From Euglena gracilis (taxonomy: Eukaryota; Euglenida; Euglenophyceae; Euglenales): a DNA stretch of 64,000 nt. Position numbers and translations under genes: made by a program. The DNA lies in assembly GCA_039621445.1 (NCBI GenBank), contig CP154956.1:56017419-56081418 (forward strand). Direction: 5' to 3'. Position 1 is the stretch's first letter, and each line of letters begins with the position of its first letter. The notes beneath the pieces were generated by a model. The model made no database searches, had not been told where the DNA came from, and saw only the letters and a program-made list of their open reading frames with translations. Positions 1 to 8,340 of the stretch are shown one piece after another.

Positions 1-765
1 TTCGGAAGGGATTTGCCCCCGAAACGGCTTGGTAACACAAAGGACTTTAGGGCCCTCAAACCGTTGGGAAACAAAAGGCACCTTTTGAAAAATTTGTAGG
101 CCATGGACTTGTGAGGGTATAAAGCGGGGGCTCAAAAGTCAACAACACCCCCTTTTGATGCATTAAAATGGCCAATCAGTTGATCGACAAGCCAGCCCCC
201 CCCCCCCCACCAACTAGTCGGTTGCAGGAGTTAGGACCTGGGCCAATTTTGGGGTCCAAAAATTTTTGGCGCTTTGTACCGAAAATAGGGGAAAACCCCA
301 CCCCTGACGCCCGCCGCGGGCAAAATGGTGCCTGACCCCCCGCCGCCCGTCGCAATAATCAGGTAAAGGATCGCCGACCTCAAGACGAGGCAGAGCGCTC
401 ATTTTTGGAGCGTCGACGCGGCAGATTGCAGCAGAAAATGTGGCGGGGGTTCGGGTACCCACACCCCTCCCCCCCCCTGTCTGGTTGAGTTCGGACCTCG
501 ACAGGGGGGGTCCCGCGGGACCCCCCCCCCGTGTACCTGGGCTCCCCAACAAAGGAGTTTCTTTAATCCGGACCCCAGACCCCCCCCCTCGAACTCAACC
601 GGTCCGGTTGAGTTCGCAACTCGACAGGGGGGTCCGCGGTCCGCGGGACCCCCCCCCCAGTACCTGGGCTCCACTGGGCCAGACCCAGGCATTGGTATAG
701 AAACTGGGGCCAATGATTCTTTCAGAGCGATGAAGTTGGAAGACAATAAAATTTCGGAGACTAGT
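1..765. repeat. GC-tract region with duplicated hairpin unit, no gene
   Basis: No gene is visible. Two related units near 480-545 and 604-672 each start with GGTTGAGTTCG, carry a self-complementary GGGTCCGCGGGACCC-type core between G and C runs, and end in ACCTGGGCTCC. They look like a tandem duplication of one hairpin unit. Overlapping open frames on both strands follow the G/C runs and show no protein-like composition. Confidence 0.5.
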
Positions 766-872
766 TTGTAACCGTGTTCAGAGGCCCGGCACCTGCCCTG
801 TAATTTGGGGTTGTGAACACAAATTACAGGGCGATAATTCCTGAACCCGATTTCATGCCCTAATAATCGTGT

Positions 873-1121
873 TCAGGGTGAACACGGATTACAGGGCATG
901 AAATCGGATGCATCCACTTGCAACCTCCGAAGCACTTCGCTGCGATATCCGGTGCAGAAACCCATGACCAAAATGTTTGCCCGTTGAGCCTCAAACGGTC
1001 TGCTCCATTGCACCGTGTTGAGGATGCCAGGAAGTTCTGCAGGTTGTAGAATTTCCTCTGGAGGGTGCGCAGCCTCACCAATGGCTTTTTTGGTTGCCTC
1101 GCGGGTGAGAGCAGCCGCCAT
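873..1121 (-). pseudogene. Tyrosine recombinase-like catalytic domain fragment (element A)
   Basis: The 82-residue frame resembles the first part of a tyrosine recombinase/phage-integrase catalytic domain. The segment ILVMGFCTGYRSEVLRRLQV has the usual hydrophobic helix, then T-G-x-R, where the Arg would be the first catalytic Arg, then S-E-V-L. Downstream catalytic boxes (H-x-x-R, Tyr) are absent because the frame runs into the terminal repeat array and stops. The start is ATG at 1121. Its first 55 residues align without gaps to the end of the element B protein (LTREATKKAIG against LTKALGGKAVG; PAELPGIL against EEELISVV), so this is the same family. It faces the opposite way from its expected N-terminal partner at 1143-1385. 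The domain call is by motif only. Confidence 0.6.
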
Positions 1122-1142
1122 TAATTTTTACAGCCGTGGGAG

Positions 1143-1385
1143 TTGTGTTTCAGAGAACTGGACGCTTTCCTTTGTGCTTGGGCAGCTTGGGTGATTGATC
1201 CTCCACTATTATTTGATGGGCAAGTGGTCATCAAACAATGCGAGGACCAGCGCCGGGTACAGTGTGGCCAAAAATTCAGATTCCGACAACTGAAAGCATC
1301 CACGTTCAGGGGATACCTGAACGCCGTTGCCCGAATTCACGCCTTATCAAACCCAGAAACCCCGATTATACCATTGTGTGTGTGA
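1143..1385 (+). pseudogene. Core-binding (SAM-like) domain fragment of the same recombinase family (element A)
   Basis: The frame contains LDAFLCAWAAWVID, then STFRGYLNAVARIHAL. It is colinear with element B (LDDCFLGWARWCID, then SFRSYVNSLAYFFKV) and with element C (SFHTYVNAVARPV). A helix of the type T/S-F-x-x-Y-x-N-x-L/V-A is what the core-binding domain of tyrosine recombinases looks like, which is inference from pattern. The fragment lacks the N-terminal RLxNL box and continues into noncoding sequence after about 1385. Only 21 bp separate it from the catalytic fragment, which runs divergently on the other strand. Confidence 0.55.
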
Positions 1386-1590
1386 ATGCGATTTCTCCGT
1401 CCCTTCCGTCCCGGATGCTTCCTTTTTGGTAGCCTCCACCTCCACCGTGCAGGGGGTCAACGGCAGGGTTCTTTTTTTTTTATCCCAACCCTGCTTGATC
1501 GTGGCCAAAAATCCAGCAACTTTTGGGGGTTGTGGCAACATTCTGTCCATTGTGTTTGCGGCTTTCTTTGCCATTACTGTAAAGAGAATC
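1386..1590. other. No gene seen
   Basis: Mixed sequence with a T run; nothing recognised. It lies between the core-binding fragment and the perfect inverted repeat. Confidence 0.4.
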
Positions 1591-1659
1591 GTGATCTGAT
1601 CCCGCTTTCACACCGTGAAAACCCCCGGTTTTCACGGTGTGAAAGCGGGATCAGATCAC
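1591..1659. repeat. Perfect 32-bp-arm inverted repeat
   Basis: Arms begin GTGATCTGATCCCGCTTTCA and end GTGAAAAC, with a five-base CCCCG loop; the two arms are exact reverse complements. It sits just left of the outer end of element B inside element A. It could be the end of another foldback element or a recombination site. Confidence 0.85.
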
Positions 1660-1670
1660 AATTCTATCTG

Positions 1671-3000
1671 GAAACCGTGTTTGTAGTCCACAATGTACAC
1701 CGGCCGTGAAAACCGTGTTCAAGTCCACGTGATTCGCGTGAAATATGGTGTTTTTGGTGATCACATGTACACTTTGGGGGATCTTGTGTACACCGTGGTG
1801 TACACGTGGACGTCCACGTGTACACCATGGTGTACACGTGTTTAGATCACATGTACACCAGGTGTACACGTGGACGCCCACATGTACACCTGGGTGAAAA
1901 TGGGTCAAGCGCAATGATGCTTTTTCTGAAAAAAAAATTCTCCTCTCCTGCTTGTAGTTTCTATGTTCGGCATAAGAAAACCCTTCGCGTCTTCCTCAGC
2001 CATGATGCGCCTGGGCAACCTTGCTGAGTGCCACATGCCTCAGCCCCCCACAGTGGAGAAGTTTGTGGAGGCCTTGCACAAGGTGAAATCTCCATCAGAG
2101 GAAGAGGACACCCTGCTCGGCCCAATACCCAACCCTGACGTCGCCCCGCCTATGGACTACCGCCGGGCCCGACTTGCTGCCCTTAATTGTTTTTTGGATT
2201 GCATGGGGGTTTGCGCAGCCCATGGGGCACAGCACGACTCGCTGGACGATTGCTTTTTGGGATGGGCTCGGTGGTGCATTGATGCGACGGAGTTGTATTC
2301 AACTCCGGAGCAGCAACAGGTCTGTGTGGCGCACGAGCGGAAAAGGCTGGCGCCAAATTTGCGTTCTATGCCTGTTTTATCTTTCCGTTCGTATGTCAAC
2401 TCCCTTGCATATTTTTTCAAGGTATCAGACCGCACCACAGCCCCAATGGTACCATCTTCTGTTTCTCAATTCCCAAAGTTGAATGCTTTCTTCAAGCCAT
2501 TGTTGACCAAAGCGTTGGGTGGAAAAGCCGTTGGATGGCAGGGGGACCCATCCAACACAGTGCTCACCGAGGAGGAATTGATTTCAGTGGTTGGTAGAGT
2601 TGAGTAAAAACGCATTTTGGATGTGCAGTGTCGGAATGTACTGTGCCTTGGTTTCGTCGACCCGCACATTTGTTGCCAAATGAGTTCTTTCTTTCTATTC
2701 ACCAGGGGTGTGACATTTCCCATTGCAATCCTGTAGAAACATTCGCGTGAAATATGGTGTTTTTTGTGATCACGTGTTCACTTTGGGGGATCTTGTGCAC
2801 ACCGTGGTGTACATGTTGGCGTCCACGTGTACACCTGGTGTACACGTGATCAGTCCACGTGTGCACCATGGTGTACACGTGTTTAGATCACATGTACACC
2901 ACGTGTACACGTGGACGTCCACGTGTACACCACGCTGTACACGTGGACTGAACACGGTTTTCACGGCCGGTGTACATTTTTGTGGACTGAACACGGTTTC
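1671..3000 (+). mobile_element. Element B: inverted-repeat element with internal palindromic arrays and one recombinase-family ORF
   Basis: The outer ends are inverted: 1671-1731 (GAAACCGTGTT, GTCCACAATGTACACCGGCC, GTGAAAACCGTGTTC) pairs with 2940-3000. Inside them, direct repeats at 1732-1895 and 2741-2945 share ATTCGCGTGAAATATGGTGT followed by tandem GTGTACAC, TCCACGTG and GATCAC palindromes. The unique interior holds one ORF (2002-2607) that continues as homologous but stop-interrupted sequence to 2734. The whole is about 1.33 kb. No clear target-site duplication flanks it. A solo copy of the outer end lies at about 7390-7480. Confidence 0.75.
2002..2607 (+). CDS. Recombinase-family protein of element B (N-terminal plus core-binding region, catalytic part cut by a stop)
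   Basis: Start chosen at ATG 2002 because CTCAGCC-ATG there matches the start context in elements E, C and D; the frame is open from 1963. In order: RLxNL box near residue 3, MPQPP then KFVEALHKVK, a helical LDDCFLGWARWCID segment, SFRSYVNSLAYFFKV (core-binding-like), then a linker resembling the element A catalytic fragment. A TAA at 2605 ends the frame, but sequence to 2734 still aligns in frame (LDVQCRNVLCLGFVDPHI against FEAQRANILVMGFCTGYR), with the catalytic Arg replaced by His. The product is therefore probably a decayed recombinase. The CTCAG just before the start may be a 3' splice site. Confidence 0.65.
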   Translation: MMRLGNLAECHMPQPPTVEKFVEALHKVKSPSEEEDTLLGPIPNPDVAPPMDYRRARLAALNCFLDCMGVCAAHGAQHDSLDDCFLGWARWCIDATELYSTPEQQQVCVAHERKRLAPNLRSMPVLSFRSYVNSLAYFFKVSDRTTAPMVPSSVSQFPKLNAFFKPLLTKALGGKAVGWQGDPSNTVLTEEELISVVGRVE

Positions 3001-3347
3001 AAAAAGACTGAAGGACAATGAAACGAAATGCGCACTAAACTCCAGCAACTGTTAAGCTCTAAGCCGAACATCGGCGTAAGGCCAAGCATTGTGGGGGCCT
3101 TTTGGAGGGGGGACCGGGCGCCATATCTCGTTTTCCGGGTGAACACAAATTACAGGGCGATAATTCCTGAACCCGATTTCATGCCCTGATAATCGTGTTC
3201 AGGGTGAACACGGATCACAGGGTGATAATTCCTGAACCCGATTTCATGACCTGATAATTCCTGAACCCGATTTCATGCCCTGATAATCGTGTTCAGGGTG
3301 AACACGAATTACAGGGCATGAAATCAGGTTCAGCATTTTTTGAAACC

Positions 3348-3880
3348 GTGTATTGGGGCTCTGGCTTCACGCCTGAACCGGCGTCCAGAACGCCGGTTCG
3401 GGCGGGAAGTCGGCGTCCGAGGGACCCAAAACAAAAAGTGCCAAAAAGTGTCCAACAGGGCTTGTAACCCCCCCCAAATAATAAACCTCCCCGGTTTATT
3501 ATTTGGACACCTGAAGTCGGGGTCCAGGGGGGGGTTTATTATTTGGGGGGGTTTATTATTTGGGCAAAAATTTCGAAGTCAAAATTAGACCCGAAAACCC
3601 CCTCCACAGGCTCCAATGGTCACTTTTTTGGCATTTTTGGGCTTTTTTGAAAACTGGGTGCTTTTTTGGCATTTTTTCTGCACCAATTTGATCCATTTTT
3701 GTGACTTTTTGCAACATTTCTGCTAATTTTTGGCTCTTTTTTTCTTTGCCCTCACACCTGCCAGAGGGGGGGGTTTATTATTTGGGCGGCCGAAGTCGGT
3801 CCTCAGGGGGGGGTTATTATTTGGGGGGGGGGTTATTATTTGGGGGGGGGGTTATTATTTGGGGGGGGTTAGGCATATGG
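3348..3880. repeat. GGTTATTATTTGGGG repeats and GGCGTCC hairpin remnant
   Basis: 3360-3420 holds CCGGCGTCC/GGACGCCGG-type hairpins akin to the foldback elements. Units reading GGTTTATTATTTGGG or GGTTATTATTTGGGG occur at 3490-3560 and 3770-3870. The same motif recurs at 18.4-18.9, 38.25-38.3 and 53.15-53.2 kb. No gene seen. Confidence 0.6.
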
Positions 3881-4168
3881 CAATCATATCAAACATATCT
3901 GAGCAGTTTTTGAGGGGTATTTGGCCAGAAATTGGGTATTTTGTGCAATAATTTCCATTTGGGCAAATTTGGCAATTTTGTGAAATAGAGTACCATACAG
4001 CACGGCTGAAATCTAAGGCCATCTGCTGAAAGTCCTTGAGAAGGGTTATCGATCAAGGGGCAACATGGCAGGTGAACAGTGGATTTTGGAATTTGCGAAA
4101 AGGGTCGGAACATGCGATCGGCAATTTTCTGGGCGCTATGCAGTGTAGCTGAGTTCTGAGGGTACCAA

Positions 4169-4407
4169 GGAGGTTCGGCACGTCTGACGAGGACGGCCAC
4201 CAGGGGGGGGGGTCCCCAGTTTGCCGTGCCGAGAGGGTCAGTCACCCGGGGGGGGGGGGTCCACCGCGGCTGACAGCCGGATTCCCCAAAGGTATGGTTC
4301 GGCATACCGTGCCGGGGGGGTTGGCTGACCAGAAGGGGGGGGGTCCCCATTTTGCCGAGCCGAGGGGGTCCAACCACCAGGGGGGGGGGGGGGGCTGCCG
4401 AACTTCC
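4169..4407. mobile_element. MITE, GGAGGTTCGGCA family, 3-bp target duplication CAA
   Basis: Terminal inverted repeats GGAGGTTCGGCA and TGCCGAACTTCC bound 239 bp, flanked by CAA at 4166-4168 and 4408-4410. The interior has repeated GTGCCGAGGGGGTC-like and CCACCAGGGGG motifs and G runs. Related copies lie at 7501-7735, 11229-11463 and, inverted, from 58949. No coding capacity. Three-base duplications occur with PIF/Harbinger and CACTA transposases; assignment is open. Confidence 0.75.
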
Positions 4408-4620
4408 CAAACGAAAGGCCTTGGGGAGAGCTTTCAATTGATATGCTGTATGGCAGCTGAGGTGTGGGATTTCACAAATCAAGATGTCAAATTCTGGAAT
4501 ACACGGTCGCTGAAAATAAGCGCTATGTGCATAATGGCTAAATCCTGTGGCCATCTGTCAAAAGCCCTCGAGAAAAGCTTTCGATTCATGGGTAACATGG
4601 CATCAGACGTGTGAGAATTT
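4408..4620. repeat. Dispersed 'GAGCTTTCGATCGAGGGGT' repeat; inverted copy at 58.7-59.0 kb
   Basis: This is a copy of a very common repeat whose core reads CATCTG..GAAAAGAGCTTTCGA.GGGGTAA. Other copies lie at 4.0, 5.1, 5.4, 13.3, 13.55, 25.6, 26.8, 27.8, 28.1 and 34.6-34.7 kb. The stretch about 4290-4620, including the right half of the MITE, is matched in reverse complement at about 58740-59070. Confidence 0.7.
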
Positions 4621-4773
4621 CAAACGGCCGATTGACATGGCCATGAGCCAAAAGAGCGCAAAAATGTTCAAAAATGTTCAGAAAATTTTGGGCAAAAAAA
4701 AACGCCCCGAAAGTGCCCGAAACCATGGCGTGAAGCACATCCCCGAATTACAAGGCAGGCGCCGGGCATCTTT

Positions 4774-5820
4774 GAACACGGTTACAGAAAAAACGTGGGC
4801 TATAACCCGATTACAGGGCGTAAGACGGGTCAAGGGCGCCTACGGCGCCCTTAAACCAGCGTTTGAGACGCCGGGTTCAGGACAGAACCGGCGTCCCCAC
4901 CGGGTTTTACGGACGCGTTAGGAACGCCGGTTTTGTCCAAAACCCAGAGTCCGGTTTTCATTCCTAACAATGTCACCAAAAGGGCCAAAAGTGACCCTAA
5001 GGTGCTGGTATGACTGTTTCAACCATCTAGGACAATGAATTTTGCCATCTTGGGACCACTGGGGTGGATATCCAAATTTGGTGAAAATTGGCCCAGATTT
5101 GGAAATAGAGTACCGTGCATCGTGGAAAGATCTGATGACCACCGCTGGTCATCTGTTGAAAAGAGCTCGATCGAGGGGTAACTTGGCACCCTAACGTTGC
5201 ACGCAGCCCGAGATACGCTCGCGATCGTCGGATCGGCCAGAATGATCGTCGAATCGGAGTCGAAATTTGTGGTAATTTTCAGTGATTTTTGGTTTAAGGT
5301 GCTGAATAAACCTTACAGAAACGGTTTTTCTCTTCGAATCGACCACCTGAGGGGTCCTAAGGGGCACCAGAGTTGTGAAATTAGGATTTTACACTGACAG
5401 AAAATAAGAGCTCCAGGCGGCGTGGCTGAATTTGGTGGTGATCGCCAGTCGTCTGATGAAAAGAGCTTTCGATTGAGGGGTGACTTTGTACCTGGACGAT
5501 TGACACAGCCAGAAATACCCTCGCGATCGCCGGAATTTGGTGAAATGCAAAGTGGCGTGACATTGCAGATAAGTGGTCGGGGATTGGTCCTGGGAGTGTC
5601 CTTTGACCGAAGGGTGGGGACGCCGGTTCTGTCCTGAACCCGGCGTCTCTAAAACGCCGGTTTAAACAAGGGGTGGCGGACGCCGGTTCTGTCCAAAACC
5701 CGGCGTCCGGAACGCCGGGTTTTGGACAGAACCGGCGTCCGCCACCCCTTTTTTGTAGTAAACCCGTCTTACGGCCTGTAATCGGGTTATACCCACGTTT
5801 TTTGCATTGTAAACAGGGTT
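4774..5820. mobile_element. Inverted-repeat element holding foldback copy 1
   Basis: Ends of about 57 bp are inverted: 4774-4830 (GAACACGGTTACAG, AAAACGTGGGC, ATAACCCGATTACAGGGCGT) against 5761-5820. The style of these ends (AACACGG, ACGTG, TTACAGGGC) resembles the outer ends of elements A and B. The interior is foldback copy 1 and no ORF resembles the recombinase family. It is probably non-autonomous. Confidence 0.55.
4850..5760. mobile_element. Foldback (CGGCGT) element, copy 1
   Basis: Compound inverted ends built from CCGGCGTTTGAGACGCCGG, CAGGACAGAACCGGCGTCC and AACCCGGCGT units. The left end reads towards a mirrored right end from about 5615, followed by a near-perfect palindrome (about 5671-5750) with GGGGTGGCGGACGCCGG arms, then CTTTTTTGTAGTA. 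The middle holds two copies of the dispersed AGAGCTTTCGA repeat. No transposase. Copy 3 (27.48 kb) is almost identical; copy 2 (12.97 kb) is more diverged. Confidence 0.75.
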
Positions 5821-5865
5821 TTTTTTTGAAAAAAAAAACAATCGGTCCCTCATCTCTCTTCACAG

Positions 5866-5955
5866 ATTTCTGAGATAAGTCATCAAAGCCCAAGCATGGC
5901 AGGTTATCATCAAGCATTCAATGGACATCATCATCATTACGAGCATCATCCCCAG
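5866..5955 (+). CDS. Candidate first coding exon (His-rich)
   Basis: Acceptor CTCTCTTCACAG precedes 5866 and donor GTGCTT follows 5955. ATG at 5896 begins MAGYHQAFNGHHHHYEHHPQ. The frame stays open from the ATG back to the acceptor, so the exon could also be internal; the ATG is chosen as start because no upstream exon was identified. Ends in phase 0. A His/Gln/Tyr-rich start suits a low-complexity RNA-binding protein. Confidence 0.5.
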
Positions 5956-6122
5956 GTGCTTTTTATAATTCTGGAAAATGTCTCTATGTGTGTCTCATGT
6001 GCTGTTCTGCAATCAACTGCAGTCATTCGGCTCCACCTTGACCATCCTGTTGTGGACATGAGTGATTGGTGGTGATTTCTTTTTTGGTGCACATGATGTT
6101 TCAATTCACAGGGTCTCAACAG

Positions 6123-6146
6123 AGTGTTCACATCTTCAAAATGATG
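6123..6146 (+). CDS. Candidate 24-base micro-exon
   Basis: CAACAG precedes and GTATTA follows. In phase 0 it reads SVHIFKMM, in phase with both neighbours. An alternative acceptor TTCACAG at 6105-6111 meets a stop in phase 0. Support is splice signals only. Confidence 0.3.
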
Positions 6147-6541
6147 GTATTATTTTTTGTGGCTGTTCACACAAAAAGGCCTGGGGGGCTGGGCAGTCAG
6201 GAAGTCCTGGGGGGGGGGGGGGGCGGGGCACAATGCATTTGTGTTTGTCTTCTCCCCGCCTCCTGGGTTCACTTTGAAAATTTTCTTGCGAAAAAAAATG
6301 CGGTTTTCCTTTAAAAAGTCATGTACTTGGGGTTCATTTTTAAAAGATCTTCAAAATTTCCCCTTGCCATAATCAACCACTCGTGCAGCCTAGTGCTTTG
6401 GGTTTTTTTAAGCACAGTGTTCCCACAAAAAAAAAGGAATCATTTTTAATAGGAATCAAGGTTTTTTTGCGGATGAATGCCGATGCACTCTGGGCGTTGG
6501 AACGTACCGGCGTCCGGTTGACCATGCCCCCCCCCATATAA

Positions 6542-6645
6542 GACCAGGTTTTGAATAGTGCTGAGCTCTTGATAAGCGCGCCCTTCATTGACCAGGTTTT
6601 GAATAGTGCTGAGCTCTTAATAAGCGCACCCACCCCTTCATTGAC
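6542..6645. repeat. Tandem duplication of about 58 bp with GCTGAGCTCTT
   Basis: Two direct copies of ACCAGGTTTTGAATAGTGCT followed by GAGCTCTT, ATAAGCGC and CCC..TTCATTG. The GCTGAGCTCT motif recurs near the SINE-like units at 34.2 and 41.3 kb and at 53.06 kb. Confidence 0.75.
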
Positions 6646-6734
6646 CCCCCATGTACACCGGCCCACTCCATGGAGCTCTTTCGACTGAAATGCAAGGGTT
6701 TTGTGCGCGAAACAGGGCGCCGGGGGGGGGGTCG

Positions 6735-6870
6735 AAAAACGCTCATTTTTGCTCAAAAAAACACTTTTCCGGGTCCGGGAGGCCAAAAAAACATCGTCTC
6801 GGGCAAAAAAAGCTTTTCGATTTTTTTTTCGACTTTTTTGACCCAGTTTTGACCCAAAGGCAATGGGTTG
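6735..6870 (+). repeat. Dispersed CGAAAAACGCTCATTTTCGG repeat
   Basis: The unit runs TCGAAAAACGCTCATTTT, CTCAAAAACA, TTTTCCGGGTCCGGGAGGCC, AAAAAACAT, then T-rich GACTTTTTTGACCC. Copies: 7325-7395, 9480-9745 (minus, two), 30195-30470 (minus, two), 35455-35560, 47360-47640 (minus, two) and 51895-52190 (two). It often occurs as head-to-tail doublets. No coding capacity. Confidence 0.75.
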
Positions 6871-6961
6871 ACAAAAGCCCCTTCGGTTGCTTTTGTCTAT
6901 TCATCCCGGTATTCCTGATTATTTGGGAACCTTTTTTCCCTCCTCAAGCCCAGGCCCTGAG

Positions 6962-7066
6962 GATGCTCTGTGCCATCAACAGCCAGCTCAACCCCCAGCT
7001 GTTCAGCCCTCATCTCCGCAGCAGTTGAACACACCTGAGGACTCGTTGGCACTATCCCCAAAGACG
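6962..7066 (+). CDS. Exon: Pro/Gln-rich segment
   Basis: A pyrimidine-rich stretch (CTTTTTTCCCTCCTCAAG, CCCAG) precedes and ACG-GTACAC follows. The frame reads DALCHQQPAQPPAVQPSSPQ, then QLNTPEDSLALSPKT, ending in phase 0. Acceptors after 6948, 6953 and 6961 are possible; 6962 is chosen because it is in phase with the upstream exons. Low-complexity Pro/Gln/Ser composition stands out from the surrounding repeats and suggests real coding. Confidence 0.55.
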
Positions 7067-7389
7067 GTACACATTGATTCACCTTGACAGACTTCACCTG
7101 TGAAGGAGGTTAAGGAGTGTAGCTTGCCCAAAACAGGGTGCTGGCGCCAAGGTTCCCGTTTTTTTTGTTTTAAAACAAAGCAAAAGATTTCTCATGAATA
7201 AAAAAAGGGTTAAACCCGTTTTTTTTGTTTTTAAAAAGGGTGTTTTTTTTAAATAAAACACCACAAAGAGAAAAAAAACCTGTTTTAAACAACCCGTTTA
7301 AAAACAGCCCGGGAACCTTGGCTGGCGGGTCGAAAAACGCTCATTTTCGGCTCAAAAAACAGTTCTTCTGGGTCAGGGAGGCCAAAAAA
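7067..7389. other. Intron sequence, no gene
   Basis: Poly-A/poly-T tracts around 7150-7300 that can pair (GTTTTAAA with TTTAAAAC), then a partial dispersed repeat from 7325. Confidence 0.4.
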
Positions 7390-7480
7390 CATCAGAAACC
7401 GTGCTAAGAGTCCACGATGTACACCGGTAGTGAAAACCGTGTTCAAGTCCATGTGTCGCGCAAAAAAAATGCCGATTATA
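7390..7480 (+). repeat. Solo outer end of element B
   Basis: Closely matches the left inverted end of element B: AACCGTG, GTCCACGATGTACACCGG, GTGAAAACCGTGTTCAAGTC. No internal array or ORF is attached. It shows that ends of this family occur alone, by abortive transposition, recombination between ends, or decay. Confidence 0.7.
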
Positions 7481-7500
7481 GAAAACACGTGAACAAAATG

Positions 7501-7735
7501 GGAGGTTCGGCACGTCTGACGGGGACCCTCGGCCACCAGGGGGGGGTCCCCATTTTGCCGTGCTGAGGGGGTTAGTCCCCTAGGGGGGGGGGGTCCACCG
7601 TGGCAGACAGTCGAAATTTCCCAAAAGAAAATTCATTGGTATGGTGCCGAGAGGGTTGGCTGACCAGGGGGAGGTCCCCATTTTGCCGTGCCGAGGGGGT
7701 CCGACCACCAGGGGGGGGGGGGCTGCCGAACCTCC
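7501..7735. mobile_element. MITE, GGAGGTTCGGCA family, 3-bp target duplication ATG
   Basis: Inverted ends GGAGGTTCGGCA and TGCCGAACCTCC bound 235 bp with ATG at 7498-7500 and 7736-7738. The interior shares GTGCCGAGGGGGTC, GGCTGACCAGGGGG and GGTCCACCGTGGC with the copy at 4169-4407. Confidence 0.8.
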
Positions 7736-7738
7736 ATG

Positions 7739-8155
7739 GGGTACCTTGGTACATTGCAATTGTACTGTGTTACAAACACGGTACAATGCAAATGTACCGT
7801 GTTCGTAACACATGTACATTGTTTGGAAAGCGTGTTTACTCTTTTTGGTAACACGTGTACATTGCAGGAAAGCGCATTTACTCTTTTGGTAACTCGTGTA
7901 CGGAAAGCGTGTTTACACCTTTTGGTAAACACGAAAACGTGTTACAAAACGCCTTCACCCTTCACAGCCATGTTGCGCCTGGCTAACCTCGCCGAGGCCC
8001 ACATGCCTGCCCCCACTGTTAAGCAGTTTCTGGAAGCCCTCCAAAAGGTGAAATCTCTATCCGAGGAAATTAATGCTTTGCTTGGTGAACTCCCCCCCCC
8101 CAGATCTGGTCTCGTCAAAGGTCACTGCCGCGCCAGAACATTCCACCTTTGACCA
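7739..8155 (+). mobile_element. Element E: 5' part of a recombinase-family element
   Basis: The left array (about 7740-7945) has repeated GTAACACGTGTACATT, GGAAAGCGTGTTTAC and GTGTTAC units, analogous to but different in sequence from the arrays of B, C and D. It leads into CCTTCACAGCC-ATG and the conserved N-terminus. No right array is seen before the SINE-like unit at about 8250, so the element appears truncated. Confidence 0.6.
7970..8152 (+). pseudogene. N-terminal fragment of recombinase-family protein (element E)
   Basis: Sixty codons from ATG 7970. Residues 1-40 align with element B: MLRLANLAEAHMPAPTVKQF against the B start, then LEALQKVKS and LSEE..ALLG. After about residue 42 a C run is followed by unrelated residues and a stop, so the frame is probably shifted at the C run. 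The start context TTCACAGCCATG is shared with the other family members. Confidence 0.65.
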
Positions 8156-8249
8156 ACTTTTGGCAACTGTTCCCGCTCTGTTTCCGTTTCCGTTTCATCT
8201 TATGTCCCCGTTCTTACATGGGGGGTCTTAGATGGGGGTCGCTTTCCCT

Positions 8250-8340
8250 TTAGGGTAAGAGCGAAGCTTACCCCTGGCGAACCCCCCCGACCCCCCCCCC
8301 CCCGGGTCGGGGCACCAGGAGAACCGAGAGATTATCACCA
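8250..8340 (+). repeat. GAGCGAAGCTTACC unit (SINE-like), copy 1
   Basis: TAGGGTAAGAGCGAAGCTTA followed by CCCC, G/C runs with a GGGTCGGGGC turn, and CAGGAGAACC. Equivalent units lie at 34.18 kb (minus), 41.33 kb and 47.27 kb. GGTAAG/CTTACC can pair around GAGCGAAG. Whether it is transcribed is unknown. Confidence 0.5.

Larger units (their letters stand above)
766..3347. mobile_element. Element A: repeat-array element with tyrosine-recombinase remnants (contains element B)
   Basis: Arrays at 766-906 and 3137-3347 share a unit of about 70 bp in the same orientation, beginning GTGAACACAAATTACAGGGC at 813 and 3139 and containing GATTTCATGCCCT and GTGTTCAGGGTGAACACG. The right array holds an extra partial repeat. 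Between them lie a recombinase catalytic fragment (minus), a core-binding fragment (plus), a perfect inverted repeat, and element B nested at 1671-3000. The left array also forms a local hairpin (CCTGTAATTT with AAATTACAGG). I infer an old insertion, internally rearranged and then invaded. No target-site duplication was found. Confidence 0.6.

Noticed and set aside
3889-4554. 221-codon minus-strand frame over the MITE and dispersed repeats
   Set aside because: Pro-rich translation of C runs; it spans unrelated repeat boundaries and has a partner frame at the inverted copy near 58.8 kb only because the DNA is repeated.
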